Positions 7,414 to 15,161 of a DNA stretch of 23,248 nucleotides are shown one piece after another (the first letter of the stretch is position 1; each line of letters starts with the position of its first letter). Both the position numbers and the translations under genes were made by a program. The notes under the pieces are model-generated. The model had not been told where the DNA came from, ran no database searches, and worked only from the letters and a program-made list of their open reading frames with translations. Location: positions 3,511 through 26,758 of the forward strand of contig DNSU01000212.1 of the NCBI GenBank assembly GCA_003499585.1, in the 5' to 3' direction. The stretch is from Cyanobacteria bacterium UBA9579. GTDB lineage: Bacteria > Cyanobacteriota > Vampirovibrionia > Gastranaerophilales > UBA9579.

Positions 7414-8037
7414 CTAGATAAAATCCTTACCTGCCCAATCATAATCTATGTTTTTAATTGGTGCTTTCTCAGGATTAACTTGAGAATATTCAGTTTTAGG
7501 TATAGCTATTATCAAATTATTTCCCTGCTTTTCTTTTTTTACTTTTGATACATCGATCTTTTCAGACAGGCTAAATGACTGGTAAAAACTTGATGAATTC
7601 AAAATTTTATCGTCTTTTTTATTTTCGTATTTTGCTGAAATAGTAATTCTATTATCTTTTATATCCAGATTTACATTTTTTTCATCATTTCCCAATGATT
7701 TTAGATCAACTGTAATTTTATACTCGTTAGAATTATTTTCTGTCTTGATAGTTGGTGTAGTTGAAAAATTTAGATTATGCTGAAAATTCATCTTTGGTGA
7801 AAATGACTGTACTTCTTTAAATATTTCGTTAATTTTACTATCTATATCTGTAAAAATATCACTATCCGGTAAATTAACTGTAGAAAAATCTCTGGAAAAC
7901 GACCCAGCTGTAATATAAGACAAATCTGTATTTTTCGCTATTTGTCCAAAAACTATGAAAAAAGCAGTTAACGAGCCTAAAAAAACAGCAATAAATCCTA
8001 ATCCCAATACAAGCAGAAATTTGGAATTTTTACTCAT
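7414..8037 (-). CDS. membrane-anchored Hsp20/alpha-crystallin-like protein
   Basis: A single N-terminal transmembrane helix (about residues 7-31) is followed by a Ser/Asn-rich linker. Residues of about 96-182 look like an alpha-crystallin domain: NEYKITVDLKSL, then VNLDIKDNRITISAKYE, then FYQSFSLSEKIDVSKVKKEKQGN and LIIAIPK, which is the usual strand order of small heat-shock proteins. The short C-terminal tail lacks a clear I-x-I oligomerisation motif. Known members are ATP-independent holdases; tethering to the membrane would place this one at the inner membrane, probably with the domain outside. A near-perfect AAAGGAGGT ribosome site precedes ATG 8037. It lies downstream of the GAF protein and an HspR-like regulator on the same strand, which fits a stress role. 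Confidence 0.75.
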   Translation of the reverse strand: MSKNSKFLLVLGLGFIAVFLGSLTAFFIVFGQIAKNTDLSYITAGSFSRDFSTVNLPDSDIFTDIDSKINEIFKEVQSFSPKMNFQHNLNFSTTPTIKTENNSNEYKITVDLKSLGNDEKNVNLDIKDNRITISAKYENKKDDKILNSSSFYQSFSLSEKIDVSKVKKEKQGNNLIIAIPKTEYSQVNPEKAPIKNIDYDWAGKDFI

Positions 8038-8074
8038 AACTCTACCTCCTTTTGACTTAGAAACTACTAATTAA

Positions 8075-8083
8075 ATTTTAGCA
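8075..8083 (-). promoter_or_regulatory. possible extended -10 promoter of the hsp20-like gene
   Basis: On the minus strand TGCTAAAAT (8083-8075) is an extended -10 (TG-n-TAAAAT) about 40 nt before the ATG. No good -35 box is visible. It would let the gene be expressed independently of the GAF gene. Confidence 0.35.
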
Positions 8084-8102
8084 AAATTCAATTAAGGATT
8101 TC

Positions 8103-8126
8103 AGCTTATTAATAAAAAAATAAGCT
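8103..8126 (-). other. AT-rich hairpin between the GAF and hsp20-like genes
   Basis: AGCTTATT (8103-8110) and AATAAGCT (8119-8126) form an 8-bp stem 17 nt after the GAF stop codon. On the minus strand it is not followed by a T run, so it is a weak terminator at best and may be a processing or attenuation hairpin. Confidence 0.35.
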
Positions 8127-8142
8127 TTTGGTCAAATTCACA

Positions 8143-11100
8143 TTATTCTTCATCATTTTCAGTATTTGTCTGATTATATAGACTAAAATCAGTATTTGAA
8201 TAAAAGTCCAGTTTTGAACAAGTGTCTGTAGCAAGGATTTTTGCTTCTTGCAACCTGTAAAATAAAGTTTTTTCAAGCCTATTAACTAGTATTTTATTTG
8301 ATAATCCAAAATCAATAATTCGCTTATTCTTTTTACTGGGCTTTGCATTAAACCATTCATCAATTATTGATTTCATAGTATTAAAACTAAGGGAATATAA
8401 TTTCATAAAATCGTGCATTGTCCTGCAAATAATTCCAAAATACTGTCTGGTAATTTTTGAGGATTTATCATTATGAACTAATTTATTCTTATTTATAAAA
8501 TATTTTGCACATTGTACGCTGTTTTTAGTATAGTACTTTGAATAAATATCGCATAGTTCAGATATTTCATAGAATATTTTCTCTTTTTCAGATGTTTTTT
8601 GATTCCGGTTTGGTATTTTTTCATTAGAAATATATTTTTTTAAAATATTATCATTTTCTGAAATTTTCAAATAAATTTTATCCGACTTATCCTCTTTATA
8701 ATGAATTAATGAGAGTTCTGCAAGCTTTTGTATGGCTTCTTTTTGCTCCTGAATAGATAAAAAAGTAATATTTAACAAATCATTAATATTACTCAAAAAA
8801 TAGCCATCAACTGTAATCTTCCCTTCATCTTTAAGGTAATAATACATATTTGCTATAGCGCAATAGGAAGTCGCACAGCTTAAACCTATATTTTGCGCCA
8901 GATTTCTATTAACTATTATACTGTTATCAGCTTTAATTAAACTTTCGGTCTCTATTTGTTTTGTTATTTTTGAGTACATTTCAGATTGCAAAAATGCTAG
9001 ATATATTTGATCTGAAATAACCTCAAGAAGCTTTATTTCTTCTCTAGTCCATTCTCTATAATAACTATACTGAGATAAAGATAGAATTCCCCATATTTCA
9101 TTACCTTTTATTGGCAAAGCAAGTATTGATTTTATTCCCAATTGGGTATATTTCTTTTTAATAAAGCACGGTAAATCAGATTCAGATAAGTTATTTAAAA
9201 TAATTTTAGTTTTTTTTACAAATATCTCATTTCCCCAATATTCAAACATCTTTTTATCAAATTTTGTGTCTGAAATACCTACTAATCGCTCACAGGATTT
9301 GTATTCCTGTTTAATTATGAATTCTCTAAAGTTTTTTTTGTCAGGAAAATCCACTACAAAAACTCTATCAACATTAAATAATTTTGCTATTAGCTTACAT
9401 ATAGGTTTAAGTGATTCCTTAATATCAATAGTATTTCTTATTGTAGTAATTATCTGTTTTAGAAGTTTTTCTCTTTCATCAATCTGTTTTAATGTAAGGT
9501 ATAATCTGGATTTATGTATAGCAATTCCAAGTTGGTTTGCCAGTGTTCTTATAAATTCCAGGTCTTTATCAGAGAATAAGAATTTTTTTCTGGTGAAATG
9601 GATTATTAAAATCCCAAAAGCTTCATTTCCATTCATAATAGGAATGCCTAAAGCGGATTTAATATTCATTTGTTTTACATGTTTTACAAGTGTTGTTTCT
9701 TCCAGATTGTTTTCTTTTAAATATTTATTTACATCATAGGCAATGATTTCTTTTTTTTCTTTAGTATGAATTCTTATTAAAGCTTTTACTCCAGAATCTT
9801 CCAGATTTATATCTTTGAACCCAATTAAATCGGGTGAAGATAGATATTCTATATAGTTATGAGGATCAATACCTGCCTCGACTTCGTGAATGATACATCT
9901 ATCAGCATCAAGAGTTCTTCCAATCTCATTTACTATCGTTTGTTTTATTTCATTAATATTAAATGAGCTTCTTGTTGCACTTATAATAGTTCGCAACAAA
10001 TATTCTCTTTCAGCTTGTTTTTTTGTTTCAGTATATAGTTCCGCATGCTTTATTGCAATATAAACCTGATCAGCAATCATTTTTAGAAGTATAATATCAT
10101 CTTGTGTCCAATATTTACACTCATCTACTTTCTGTAAGGTTATTGCTCCCCATTTATCATTATCTTTTTTTATTCCAATTCCAAGAATAGATTTTACATT
10201 CATACATTCATAATTGCTTTTAAAGTAATCTGGAGTGTTTGATTGAGATAAATTATTGATGATTAACATTTCTTCATCGTCAAAAAGAACTTTTTTCCAA
10301 TAGTCATGGGTTCTTGGATCAAAATCAAATTCTGAAGATCTTATAACATCTTCTCTGGATTTATACGCATATCTAAATATATATTGAGTTTTCTGGTCGT
10401 TGTGATCTACAATTTCAACTATGGAGGATTTTTCCACATTAAATACTTCTGCTATTTCTTTGCATATAATATTGAATACATCATCGATATTTAGTGAACT
10501 TCTAATAGTTTCAGTGATTTTTCTTAGGAGTTTTTCTCGTTCAGCCTGTTTTTTGATATTTGAATACAATTCTGCCTGTTTTATTGCTACAGCAATTTGA
10601 TGGCTTATATCTTTAAGAATATCAATATAACTTATTTCCCAATCTTTTTTTGAGTGAATATTACATACAGCAATTATTCCCAGGATATCTTCTTTATGTG
10701 CAATAGGGATAATTATCAATGATTTTAGGTTTCTAAGCTTCAAAAAATTGTTTTCTTCAATATTTAAATGCTGTGCTTCAGCATCATTAATCAAAACAGG
10801 TGACTTATTTATAAACAAACATTCCTGCCAGTTATGAGGAAGGGTATCTTTATCCTGAGATTCTGGAAATGACGGAATATTTTCACTAATTTTATATTCA
10901 TTTTTAATGTGAAATTTAGAATTTACAGGATCAAGAAGAGCTATTCGACATCTTTCAGCACCAAATAATTTACCAATATCTTCTGCCGTTGTTTGAAGAA
11001 CCTGATTTAAATCAAGGGATTCCCTGATTTCACTGATAATTTTCCTTACAATTCTTTCTTTTTCCCTAAGTTCTGACAATAAACTAATATATTCCGCTAA

Positions 11101-11181
11101 CAATTTTTCTTTTTTTGTTGCGGACATTATTTCGCTATTGCCAATAGCTGTTTTCTTTTTTTTATATACTTTCTTATACAT
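8143..11181 (-). CDS. four-GAF sensor protein with a winged-helix-like C-terminal region
   Basis: This 1012-aa protein has four tandem GAF domains (about residues 55-205, 225-385, 405-560 and 585-735). Each is introduced by a near-repeat of a coiled linker, such as KQAEREKLLRKITETIRSSL. GAF domains commonly bind small ligands, haem, bilins or nucleotides. After GAF4 there is no histidine kinase, GGDEF, EAL or PP2C output. Residues of about 755-845 instead follow the pattern LAQNIGL..A / I.DLLNITFLSIQEQKEAIQKLAELSLI, which resembles winged-helix domains of DnaD/replication-initiator type (a cue of the form 'LA..IGL ... DL...T.LS...Q..A...L...GLI'). A helical basic segment (860-985) follows. 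The most direct reading is a soluble ligand-controlled DNA-binding protein. No Shine-Dalgarno is visible before ATG 11181 or before the alternative ATG at 11127, so the start is uncertain. Confidence 0.75.
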   Translation of the reverse strand: MYKKVYKKKKTAIGNSEIMSATKKEKLLAEYISLLSELREKERIVRKIISEIRESLDLNQVLQTTAEDIGKLFGAERCRIALLDPVNSKFHIKNEYKISENIPSFPESQDKDTLPHNWQECLFINKSPVLINDAEAQHLNIEENNFLKLRNLKSLIIIPIAHKEDILGIIAVCNIHSKKDWEISYIDILKDISHQIAVAIKQAELYSNIKKQAEREKLLRKITETIRSSLNIDDVFNIICKEIAEVFNVEKSSIVEIVDHNDQKTQYIFRYAYKSREDVIRSSEFDFDPRTHDYWKKVLFDDEEMLIINNLSQSNTPDYFKSNYECMNVKSILGIGIKKDNDKWGAITLQKVDECKYWTQDDIILLKMIADQVYIAIKHAELYTETKKQAEREYLLRTIISATRSSFNINEIKQTIVNEIGRTLDADRCIIHEVEAGIDPHNYIEYLSSPDLIGFKDINLEDSGVKALIRIHTKEKKEIIAYDVNKYLKENNLEETTLVKHVKQMNIKSALGIPIMNGNEAFGILIIHFTRKKFLFSDKDLEFIRTLANQLGIAIHKSRLYLTLKQIDEREKLLKQIITTIRNTIDIKESLKPICKLIAKLFNVDRVFVVDFPDKKNFREFIIKQEYKSCERLVGISDTKFDKKMFEYWGNEIFVKKTKIILNNLSESDLPCFIKKKYTQLGIKSILALPIKGNEIWGILSLSQYSYYREWTREEIKLLEVISDQIYLAFLQSEMYSKITKQIETESLIKADNSIIVNRNLAQNIGLSCATSYCAIANMYYYLKDEGKITVDGYFLSNINDLLNITFLSIQEQKEAIQKLAELSLIHYKEDKSDKIYLKISENDNILKKYISNEKIPNRNQKTSEKEKIFYEISELCDIYSKYYTKNSVQCAKYFINKNKLVHNDKSSKITRQYFGIICRTMHDFMKLYSLSFNTMKSIIDEWFNAKPSKKNKRIIDFGLSNKILVNRLEKTLFYRLQEAKILATDTCSKLDFYSNTDFSLYNQTNTENDEE

Positions 11182-11275
11182 ATTTCAAAGATAAATTAAG
11201 TAACAGAACATTTTTTAGTTAAGTAAATAAAGGAATTTACATTGCCTAAACAGGCTAAAATTTAAGCCGAATCTT

Positions 11276-11281
11276 ATTATA
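11276..11281 (-). promoter_or_regulatory. -10 element for the GAF gene
   Basis: Minus-strand TATAAT at 11281-11276 lies 3 bp from the 18-bp inverted repeat, which would therefore cover the spacer and -35 region. The leader of about 85 nt contains two small hairpins, including GCCTGTTTAGGC. Confidence 0.4.
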
Positions 11282-11284
11282 TAG

Positions 11285-11335
11285 TAAATAATTGTAATAA
11301 ATATAAAACTACAGATGATTTATTACAATTATTTA
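11285..11335. repeat. perfect 18-bp inverted repeat over the GAF promoter
   Basis: TAAATAATTGTAATAAAT (11285-11302) and its exact reverse complement (11318-11335) flank a 15-bp centre. The stem is almost pure A/T and has no T run after it on the minus strand, so it is a poor terminator for the HspR-like gene. Its position over the -35 region suggests an operator. Confidence 0.55.
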
Positions 11336-11353
11336 GAAATATTATTTAGAAAT
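11328..11353. repeat. 13-bp tandem direct repeat
   Basis: ATTATTTAGAAAT occurs twice without a gap (11328-11340, 11341-11353), overlapping the right arm of the inverted repeat and ending 6 bp from the stop of the HspR-like gene. Confidence 0.6.
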
Positions 11354-11359
11354 TTAGCT

Positions 11360-11788
11360 TTATTCTTCTAATTTGGAACTGTTAGCTTTTCTGCCCCTTC
11401 TTGAAAGCTTAATCCTATTTTCTTCCTGGGTTTCCGGGGAAATATTCAGTTCTTTTGCAACGTTTCCAATATGCTCCATATATTTGCTAGGTTTAATATT
11501 TTGTTGAGCTAATAGATGAAAGATAATTTTAATTCCAGCTAAGTTAATTCCTAATTCTCTAGAAAGATACTGAACGAATTTGCCTTTTTCAATATCATTA
11601 AAGGAATATAATCTGCGATTTTTAGGTGATCTTGAGGGGACCAGAATATTTTCATCATCATAAATTCTAAGTGTTCTTTGATGAACCTGAAGAATGTTTG
11701 CAATTACGCTAATTGGAAACATTGGTTTTTCAGGATTAAGTGCTACATTTTCTTGTAAATGTACGGAAGTATCTGCCATAATATCCAT
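11360..11788 (-). CDS. MerR-family regulator, HspR-like
   Basis: The 142-aa protein has a MerR winged helix-turn-helix at about residues 24-66: FPISVIANILQVHQRTLRIYD, then RSPKNRRLYSFNDIEK. The following stretch is YLSRELGINLAGIKIIFHLL. The 'T-L-R-x-Y-D' helix and the 'G-[IV]-N-L-A-G-[IV]-K-x-I' helix are hallmarks of HspR, the repressor of heat-shock genes. Unlike metal-sensing MerR proteins it has no cysteine. The basic C-terminus (KLSRRGRKANSSK) may add DNA contacts. ATG 11788 has a purine-rich AGAGTGAG just upstream; ATG 11779 is an alternative. The classical HspR operator (CTTGAGT-N7-ACTCAAG) is not visible, but an 11-bp direct repeat lies upstream. The nearby Hsp20-like gene makes a stress regulon plausible. 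Confidence 0.85.
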   Translation of the reverse strand: MDIMADTSVHLQENVALNPEKPMFPISVIANILQVHQRTLRIYDDENILVPSRSPKNRRLYSFNDIEKGKFVQYLSRELGINLAGIKIIFHLLAQQNIKPSKYMEHIGNVAKELNISPETQEENRIKLSRRGRKANSSKLEE

Positions 11789-11794
11789 CTCACT

Positions 11795-11858
11795 CTTACT
11801 CTATTGACAAGGTAGAATTAAATATAAACGTGCATTACATAGAATTACTTACTCTATT
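11795..11858. repeat. 11-bp direct repeats upstream of the HspR-like gene
   Basis: CTTACTCTATT occurs at 11795-11805 and again at 11848-11858, a 53-bp offset (about five helical turns). Both copies lie within 75 bp upstream of ATG 11788, a suitable place for autoregulatory binding sites. Confidence 0.4.
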
Positions 11859-11996
11859 AATTAAGTTATATATTAGCATATTATTATATTATTATATAGA
11901 GTTGAATTATAGTTTGATTAAATATTGTAATATATCTTGTAATATATACATGGGGTATACTTCTTTCTATAGAAATATACTGGTTTTTAGCATATC

Positions 11997-12039
11997 AAAC
12001 AAATTTTACATTAAAATTTCAATGTAAAATTTGTTTTTT
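11997..12039. terminator. strong bidirectional terminator-like hairpin
   Basis: AAACAAATTTTACATT (11997-12012) pairs perfectly over 16 bp with 12021-12036 around an 8-nt loop. It starts directly after the stop of the minus-strand exported-protein gene, which it probably terminates. Its T tract is better on the plus strand, although I see no plus-strand gene between 11789 and 11996. Confidence 0.65.
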
Positions 12040-12637
12040 ATTTTAAAATCGGCAAAGAAACTTCAAATAATCCCTCTGCATTATGATAGTATATTTTTAC
12101 AAAATTATTATCAATAATTTCTGCTGATGTATTCTGAGATTTGGTATCTGAATCCTTATTAATGTTTTTTGCCTCGACTTCAGCTACATATGAGTTACCT
12201 TGTTTAAATATTAAGAAATATTTACTCTCTTTTTTAACTGCGCTAATTAAGTAAAATCCGTTTCTAATTATTAAATCACCATTAAAGATGTCAACCGGCA
12301 ATCTTAATAATGGATCTGGAGACGATGGGGTTTCTGGTATTTCATTTTTTTTCTCGGTATCTGGTCTGACTAAGCTCTTTTCTTCTTTTTTCCAAAGCTG
12401 CCACCACTTACGTCCGTTTGTTACTTTATCCTTTTTTTGATAACTGTTTATAACTTCTATAGCCCTATCAAATTCTTCCTGAGTAACTTGTTTTTTAGGG
12501 CGTTCTTTTTCAAATTGAGTATAGTTATTCAGGTACTGATCCCAACTTGGCTCATAAAAGTTTTCCTGTTCTTGCGCCACAGTATACTGGATACCATTTA
12601 GGAATATAATTAAAAATATTAAACACAATCTTTTCAC
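12038..12637 (-). CDS. exported protein of unknown function (199 aa)
   Basis: I do not recognise this protein. It has a classic Sec signal peptide (MKRLCLIFLIIFLNGIQYTVA, cleavage before QEQE), so it is exported to the periplasm or beyond; a lipobox is not evident. Residues of about 25-95 are charged and Trp-containing (GRKWWQLWKKEEK), followed by a Pro/Ser-rich linker (IPETPSSPDP). The C-terminal 85 residues look beta-rich (FNGDLIIRNGFYLISAVKK, YFLIFKQGNSYVAEVEA). AAGGCG precedes the ATG, and a good promoter lies at 12667-12694. It is transcribed alone, divergent from the TPR gene, with which it may share regulation. Confidence 0.75.
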   Translation of the reverse strand: MKRLCLIFLIIFLNGIQYTVAQEQENFYEPSWDQYLNNYTQFEKERPKKQVTQEEFDRAIEVINSYQKKDKVTNGRKWWQLWKKEEKSLVRPDTEKKNEIPETPSSPDPLLRLPVDIFNGDLIIRNGFYLISAVKKESKYFLIFKQGNSYVAEVEAKNINKDSDTKSQNTSAEIIDNNFVKIYYHNAEGLFEVSLPILK

Positions 12638-12666
12638 TTTTATACGCCTTATTATGTTTTAAAATT

Positions 12667-12694
12667 AGCATAATGTTATTTTTTGAAAAGTCAA
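12667..12694 (-). promoter_or_regulatory. promoter of the exported-protein gene
   Basis: Minus-strand TTGACT (12694-12689) and TATGCT (12672-12667) are separated by 16 bp, about 30 nt before the ATG. Confidence 0.55.
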
Positions 12695-12781
12695 CAATAT
12701 AGATAAAACTAGCTAAATATATTATAATTAGTGGTGGTTTAACAAGAACTACTAGCTCTATGTTAAGTCTACATGCTTCAA

Positions 12782-12790
12782 TGCTATAAT
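12782..12790 (+). promoter_or_regulatory. extended -10 promoter of the TPR gene
   Basis: TGCTATAAT is a consensus extended -10 (TG-n-TATAAT), which compensates for a poor -35 region. The predicted start is near 12797. Confidence 0.6.
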
Positions 12791-12805
12791 CGTTAACAGA
12801 AGTTA

Positions 12806-12820
12806 GGTGATAATATCACC
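12806..12820 (+). promoter_or_regulatory. 5'-leader hairpin of the TPR gene
   Basis: GGTGAT-AAT-ATCACC is a perfect 6-bp hairpin with a 3-nt loop, about 9 nt from the predicted mRNA start and 81 nt before the ATG. Its geometry resembles the trpE and cinA leader hairpins, but the conserved tail is absent, so membership of that family is doubtful. The following TTATTATTTT could also make it a weak attenuator. Confidence 0.35.
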
Positions 12821-12886
12821 TTATTATTTTATAATATAACAGTAAATAAGTGATATACATCTAAATGTCAGGAAAGATAGCTATTT

Positions 12887-14539
12887 ATGTCAAGTTTATT
12901 TTTTATAATTACATTAATAATTATCGGCATTTTTGTAATTATTTTCTATAGATCTATCATATTTCCATACATGATAAAGACTAAAAGAATAAGATCAAAA
13001 GATAAAGATAAGAATCTGGCAGAGTTACAGCTTAATGGAACTTATTTATACCACTCAGGAGATCTGACAGGTGCGATTAGACTCTACGAAGCATATGTTA
13101 AGGGTTGTGCCAAAGATATAAATGCAAGATTCATCCTTGGTAAACTATATTTTGAGAAACAAAAACTTACAAAAGCCCAGGAACAGTTTAAACTTGTCCT
13201 AAAAGATAACGCAGAGCACACCGAAGCCAGAGAAAATCTTGCACATTGTTATTTAATAGCAAAAGATTATAGAAATGCCATTGATGAGTATAAGCAGGTT
13301 CTTGAAATCAACCCTGAAAATATTCAGATAATGCACAAACTCTCTTTTCTATATCAAAATATTGGTGATATAGATTCTGCAATATATGAATTCCAGAAGA
13401 TTCTTGAATTACAGCCAGAAGATATTGAAGTCAGAAAAAATTTAGCTGATTTCTATGTAATAAAAAAGAATTATTTTAATGCTATAGCTGAATATAAGCA
13501 AGTATTAATTGCTGATATCGGAAATACAGAGGCCAAAAAAAGATTAGCAGCCATATTGAAGAAAACTGAAAGATATGAAGAACTTATAGATTTGTATAAC
13601 TGGATATTGAAGATTGACAGTAATAATTTTGAAATTAAGACAGAGTTAGCAGAGATATATGTAATTCAAAAGAATTTAGCTAATGCAATAACCTTATACA
13701 AAGATATTGTTGAGAATGCTCAAAATAGTAAACACCAAAGAAACAGACTTGCACAGATTCTAATAATGAATGGTAATTATGATGAAGCGATACAGGAATG
13801 TGCTTCTCTACTTTTTAAGGAACCTGAACTGGATTATCCTAAAGTTACACTTGTTCACGCATATGAGTATAAAGGCATGTATCAGGAAGCTGTAAATGTA
13901 CATAAAAATCTAATAATAGAGACATTATCCGAAAATGACTCAGAAAAATACAGTAAATCGCTTAGTAATTTATTCTGTACATGGGGATCTAAATTGCTGG
14001 AAAACAGGCAATACAAAGAAGCTTTAGATAAATTTTTAATGGCATTACAATATAATACAGAAAACTCAAATGCTTATTGTTATTTAGGATTGACTAATCA
14101 AACTGTTAAAAACTATGACGCCGCAATTATCAACTATAAAGAAGCATTAAATATATCTTCAACAGATGGAAACATCTATTTACAGCTGGGTAAATTATAT
14201 GACGAAATTGATGTAACCGAATCAGCCTTAGAATGTTATATTCAGGCCATTCAATGTGGCTGCATAAATTTTGAATCTAGATATTTAGTTGGTTTAGCCT
14301 GTGTAAAACTCGGTTTATACGATAAGGCTATCAGAGAATTACAGATTGCAATAGATATCAATCCTGATATTGAAGAGGCTCATTATAGTCTTGCTATTGC
14401 ATATGAAGCTATAGGCCAATATATTGAAGCAAAAGAGGAGTATTGCAAGGTTTTATCTATTAATCCAAGAAATAAAAAATCAAAAGAAAACTTAGCTTCA
14501 ATTATGGAAACTGAAAAAAACGTTATCAAGCTTGATTAA
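12887..14539 (+). CDS. membrane-anchored TPR-repeat protein
   Basis: The 550-aa protein starts with one transmembrane helix (about residues 4-26, SSLFFIITLIIIGIFVIIFY), followed by basic residues (KTKRIRSKDKDK), which by the positive-inside rule puts the rest in the cytoplasm. From about residue 44 to the end there are some 14 tetratricopeptide repeats of about 34 residues, such as YRNAIDEYKQVLEINPEN. The overall arrangement (one N-terminal helix, cytoplasmic TPR array) is like LapB/YciM, but the LapB rubredoxin-type zinc site at the C-terminus is missing, so that function is not supported. TPR arrays bind partner proteins; the partner is unknown. AGGAAAG precedes the ATG. It is monocistronic, with its own promoter and terminator. 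Confidence 0.85.
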   Translation: MSSLFFIITLIIIGIFVIIFYRSIIFPYMIKTKRIRSKDKDKNLAELQLNGTYLYHSGDLTGAIRLYEAYVKGCAKDINARFILGKLYFEKQKLTKAQEQFKLVLKDNAEHTEARENLAHCYLIAKDYRNAIDEYKQVLEINPENIQIMHKLSFLYQNIGDIDSAIYEFQKILELQPEDIEVRKNLADFYVIKKNYFNAIAEYKQVLIADIGNTEAKKRLAAILKKTERYEELIDLYNWILKIDSNNFEIKTELAEIYVIQKNLANAITLYKDIVENAQNSKHQRNRLAQILIMNGNYDEAIQECASLLFKEPELDYPKVTLVHAYEYKGMYQEAVNVHKNLIIETLSENDSEKYSKSLSNLFCTWGSKLLENRQYKEALDKFLMALQYNTENSNAYCYLGLTNQTVKNYDAAIINYKEALNISSTDGNIYLQLGKLYDEIDVTESALECYIQAIQCGCINFESRYLVGLACVKLGLYDKAIRELQIAIDINPDIEEAHYSLAIAYEAIGQYIEAKEEYCKVLSINPRNKKSKENLASIMETEKNVIKLD

Positions 14540-14565
14540 ACATTGCCAATAATGCTTCAATATAT

Positions 14566-14617
14566 AATTATAAGCAGGGTATAGTTTGTAAATTCTAACT
14601 TAACCCTGCTTATAATT
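14566..14617. terminator. bidirectional terminator between the TPR gene and rpsP
   Basis: AATTATAAGCAGGGT (14566-14580) and its exact complement (14603-14617) form a 15-bp stem with a 22-nt loop, followed by AT-rich DNA on both sides. The two genes converge here. Confidence 0.75.
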
Positions 14618-14636
14618 TATTTATAATTTAATTTTT

Positions 14637-15068
14637 CTATGCAGTAGCTTCTTCTTGAGCAGCAGCCTCTTCCTGTACTGAAGCTTCTTCTTGTGCCGGA
14701 GCTTCCGCTTTAGGTGTTTCTTCCTTAACTGGAGTTTCTGCTTTAGGGGTTGCAGCTTCTTTAGCCTGTGCTTCCTGCTTAGTTTTTGCTTTTTTGCTTA
14801 ATTTAGTTTCTGATGTCTGTTTTCTTACTAAATTACCATTCTCATCAGAATTATCGATTAAATATTTAACGGTGTCAGTAGGCTGAGCACCTTTTTTAAT
14901 CCACTCATTAGCAGCTTCTTTATTTAATTTTAACTCTTTACGTCTTGGATTATAATGGCCGAGCTCTGCTATAGCTCTGCCTTCTCTTTTTTCGCGGCTA
15001 TCGATAACAATTATTCTATATATTGGGTTTTTCTTGTAGCCTAGACGTTTTAATCTAATTTTTACCAT
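14637..15068 (-). CDS. rpsP: 30S ribosomal protein S16 with a long acidic C-terminal tail
   Basis: S16 is a primary-binding protein of the 30S subunit that helps fold 16S rRNA. The first 80 or so residues are standard ([40 protein letters not shown], then the [20 protein letters not shown] helix). Most S16 proteins end near 80-90 residues; this one has 143. After a Lys-rich linker the last 45 or so residues are a low-complexity series of Ala-Pro-Glu units ([18 protein letters not shown], then repeated QEEA). The tail is certainly in frame with no stop or frameshift. Strong AAGGAG precedes the ATG, and a TATAAT-like -10 lies at 15140-15135. The usual neighbours rimM, trmD, rplS and ffh are absent here. 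Confidence 0.95.
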   Translation of the reverse strand: MVKIRLKRLGYKKNPIYRIIVIDSREKREGRAIAELGHYNPRRKELKLNKEAANEWIKKGAQPTDTVKYLIDNSDENGNLVRKQTSETKLSKKAKTKQEAQAKEAATPKAETPVKEETPKAEAPAQEEASVQEEAAAQEEATA

Positions 15069-15134
15069 GTTTATATACTCTCCTTAATGCCATCTTATAC
15101 ATATTGTTATCACAATCAAATTTCATAAGCAAGT

Positions 15135-15140
15135 ATTATA
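15135..15140 (-). promoter_or_regulatory. possible rpsP -10 element
   Basis: Minus-strand TATAAT (15140-15135) lies in the 93-nt gap between the radical SAM gene and rpsP, 67 nt before the rpsP ATG. There is no good -35 box at 17 bp. It would allow rpsP to be transcribed separately. Confidence 0.35.
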
Positions 15141-15161
15141 AGAACTTAAACTTATCAATAT

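Noticed and set aside
9266..9739. 157-aa plus-strand ORF inside the GAF gene
   Set aside because: It is the antisense shadow of a strongly supported multi-GAF coding sequence and has no recognisable domain.
11830..12027. Plus-strand 65-aa ORF, rich in Ile, Tyr and Leu
   Set aside because: It is almost pure A/T DNA with no ribosome site, and its Tyr/Ile runs arise from TAT/ATA repeats. It overlaps the start of the terminator hairpin and is best seen as chance.
12887..14539. LapB/YciM regulator of lipopolysaccharide synthesis
   Set aside because: It shares the one-helix-plus-TPR layout, but the C-terminal rubredoxin-type cysteines are absent and there are more repeats than LapB has.
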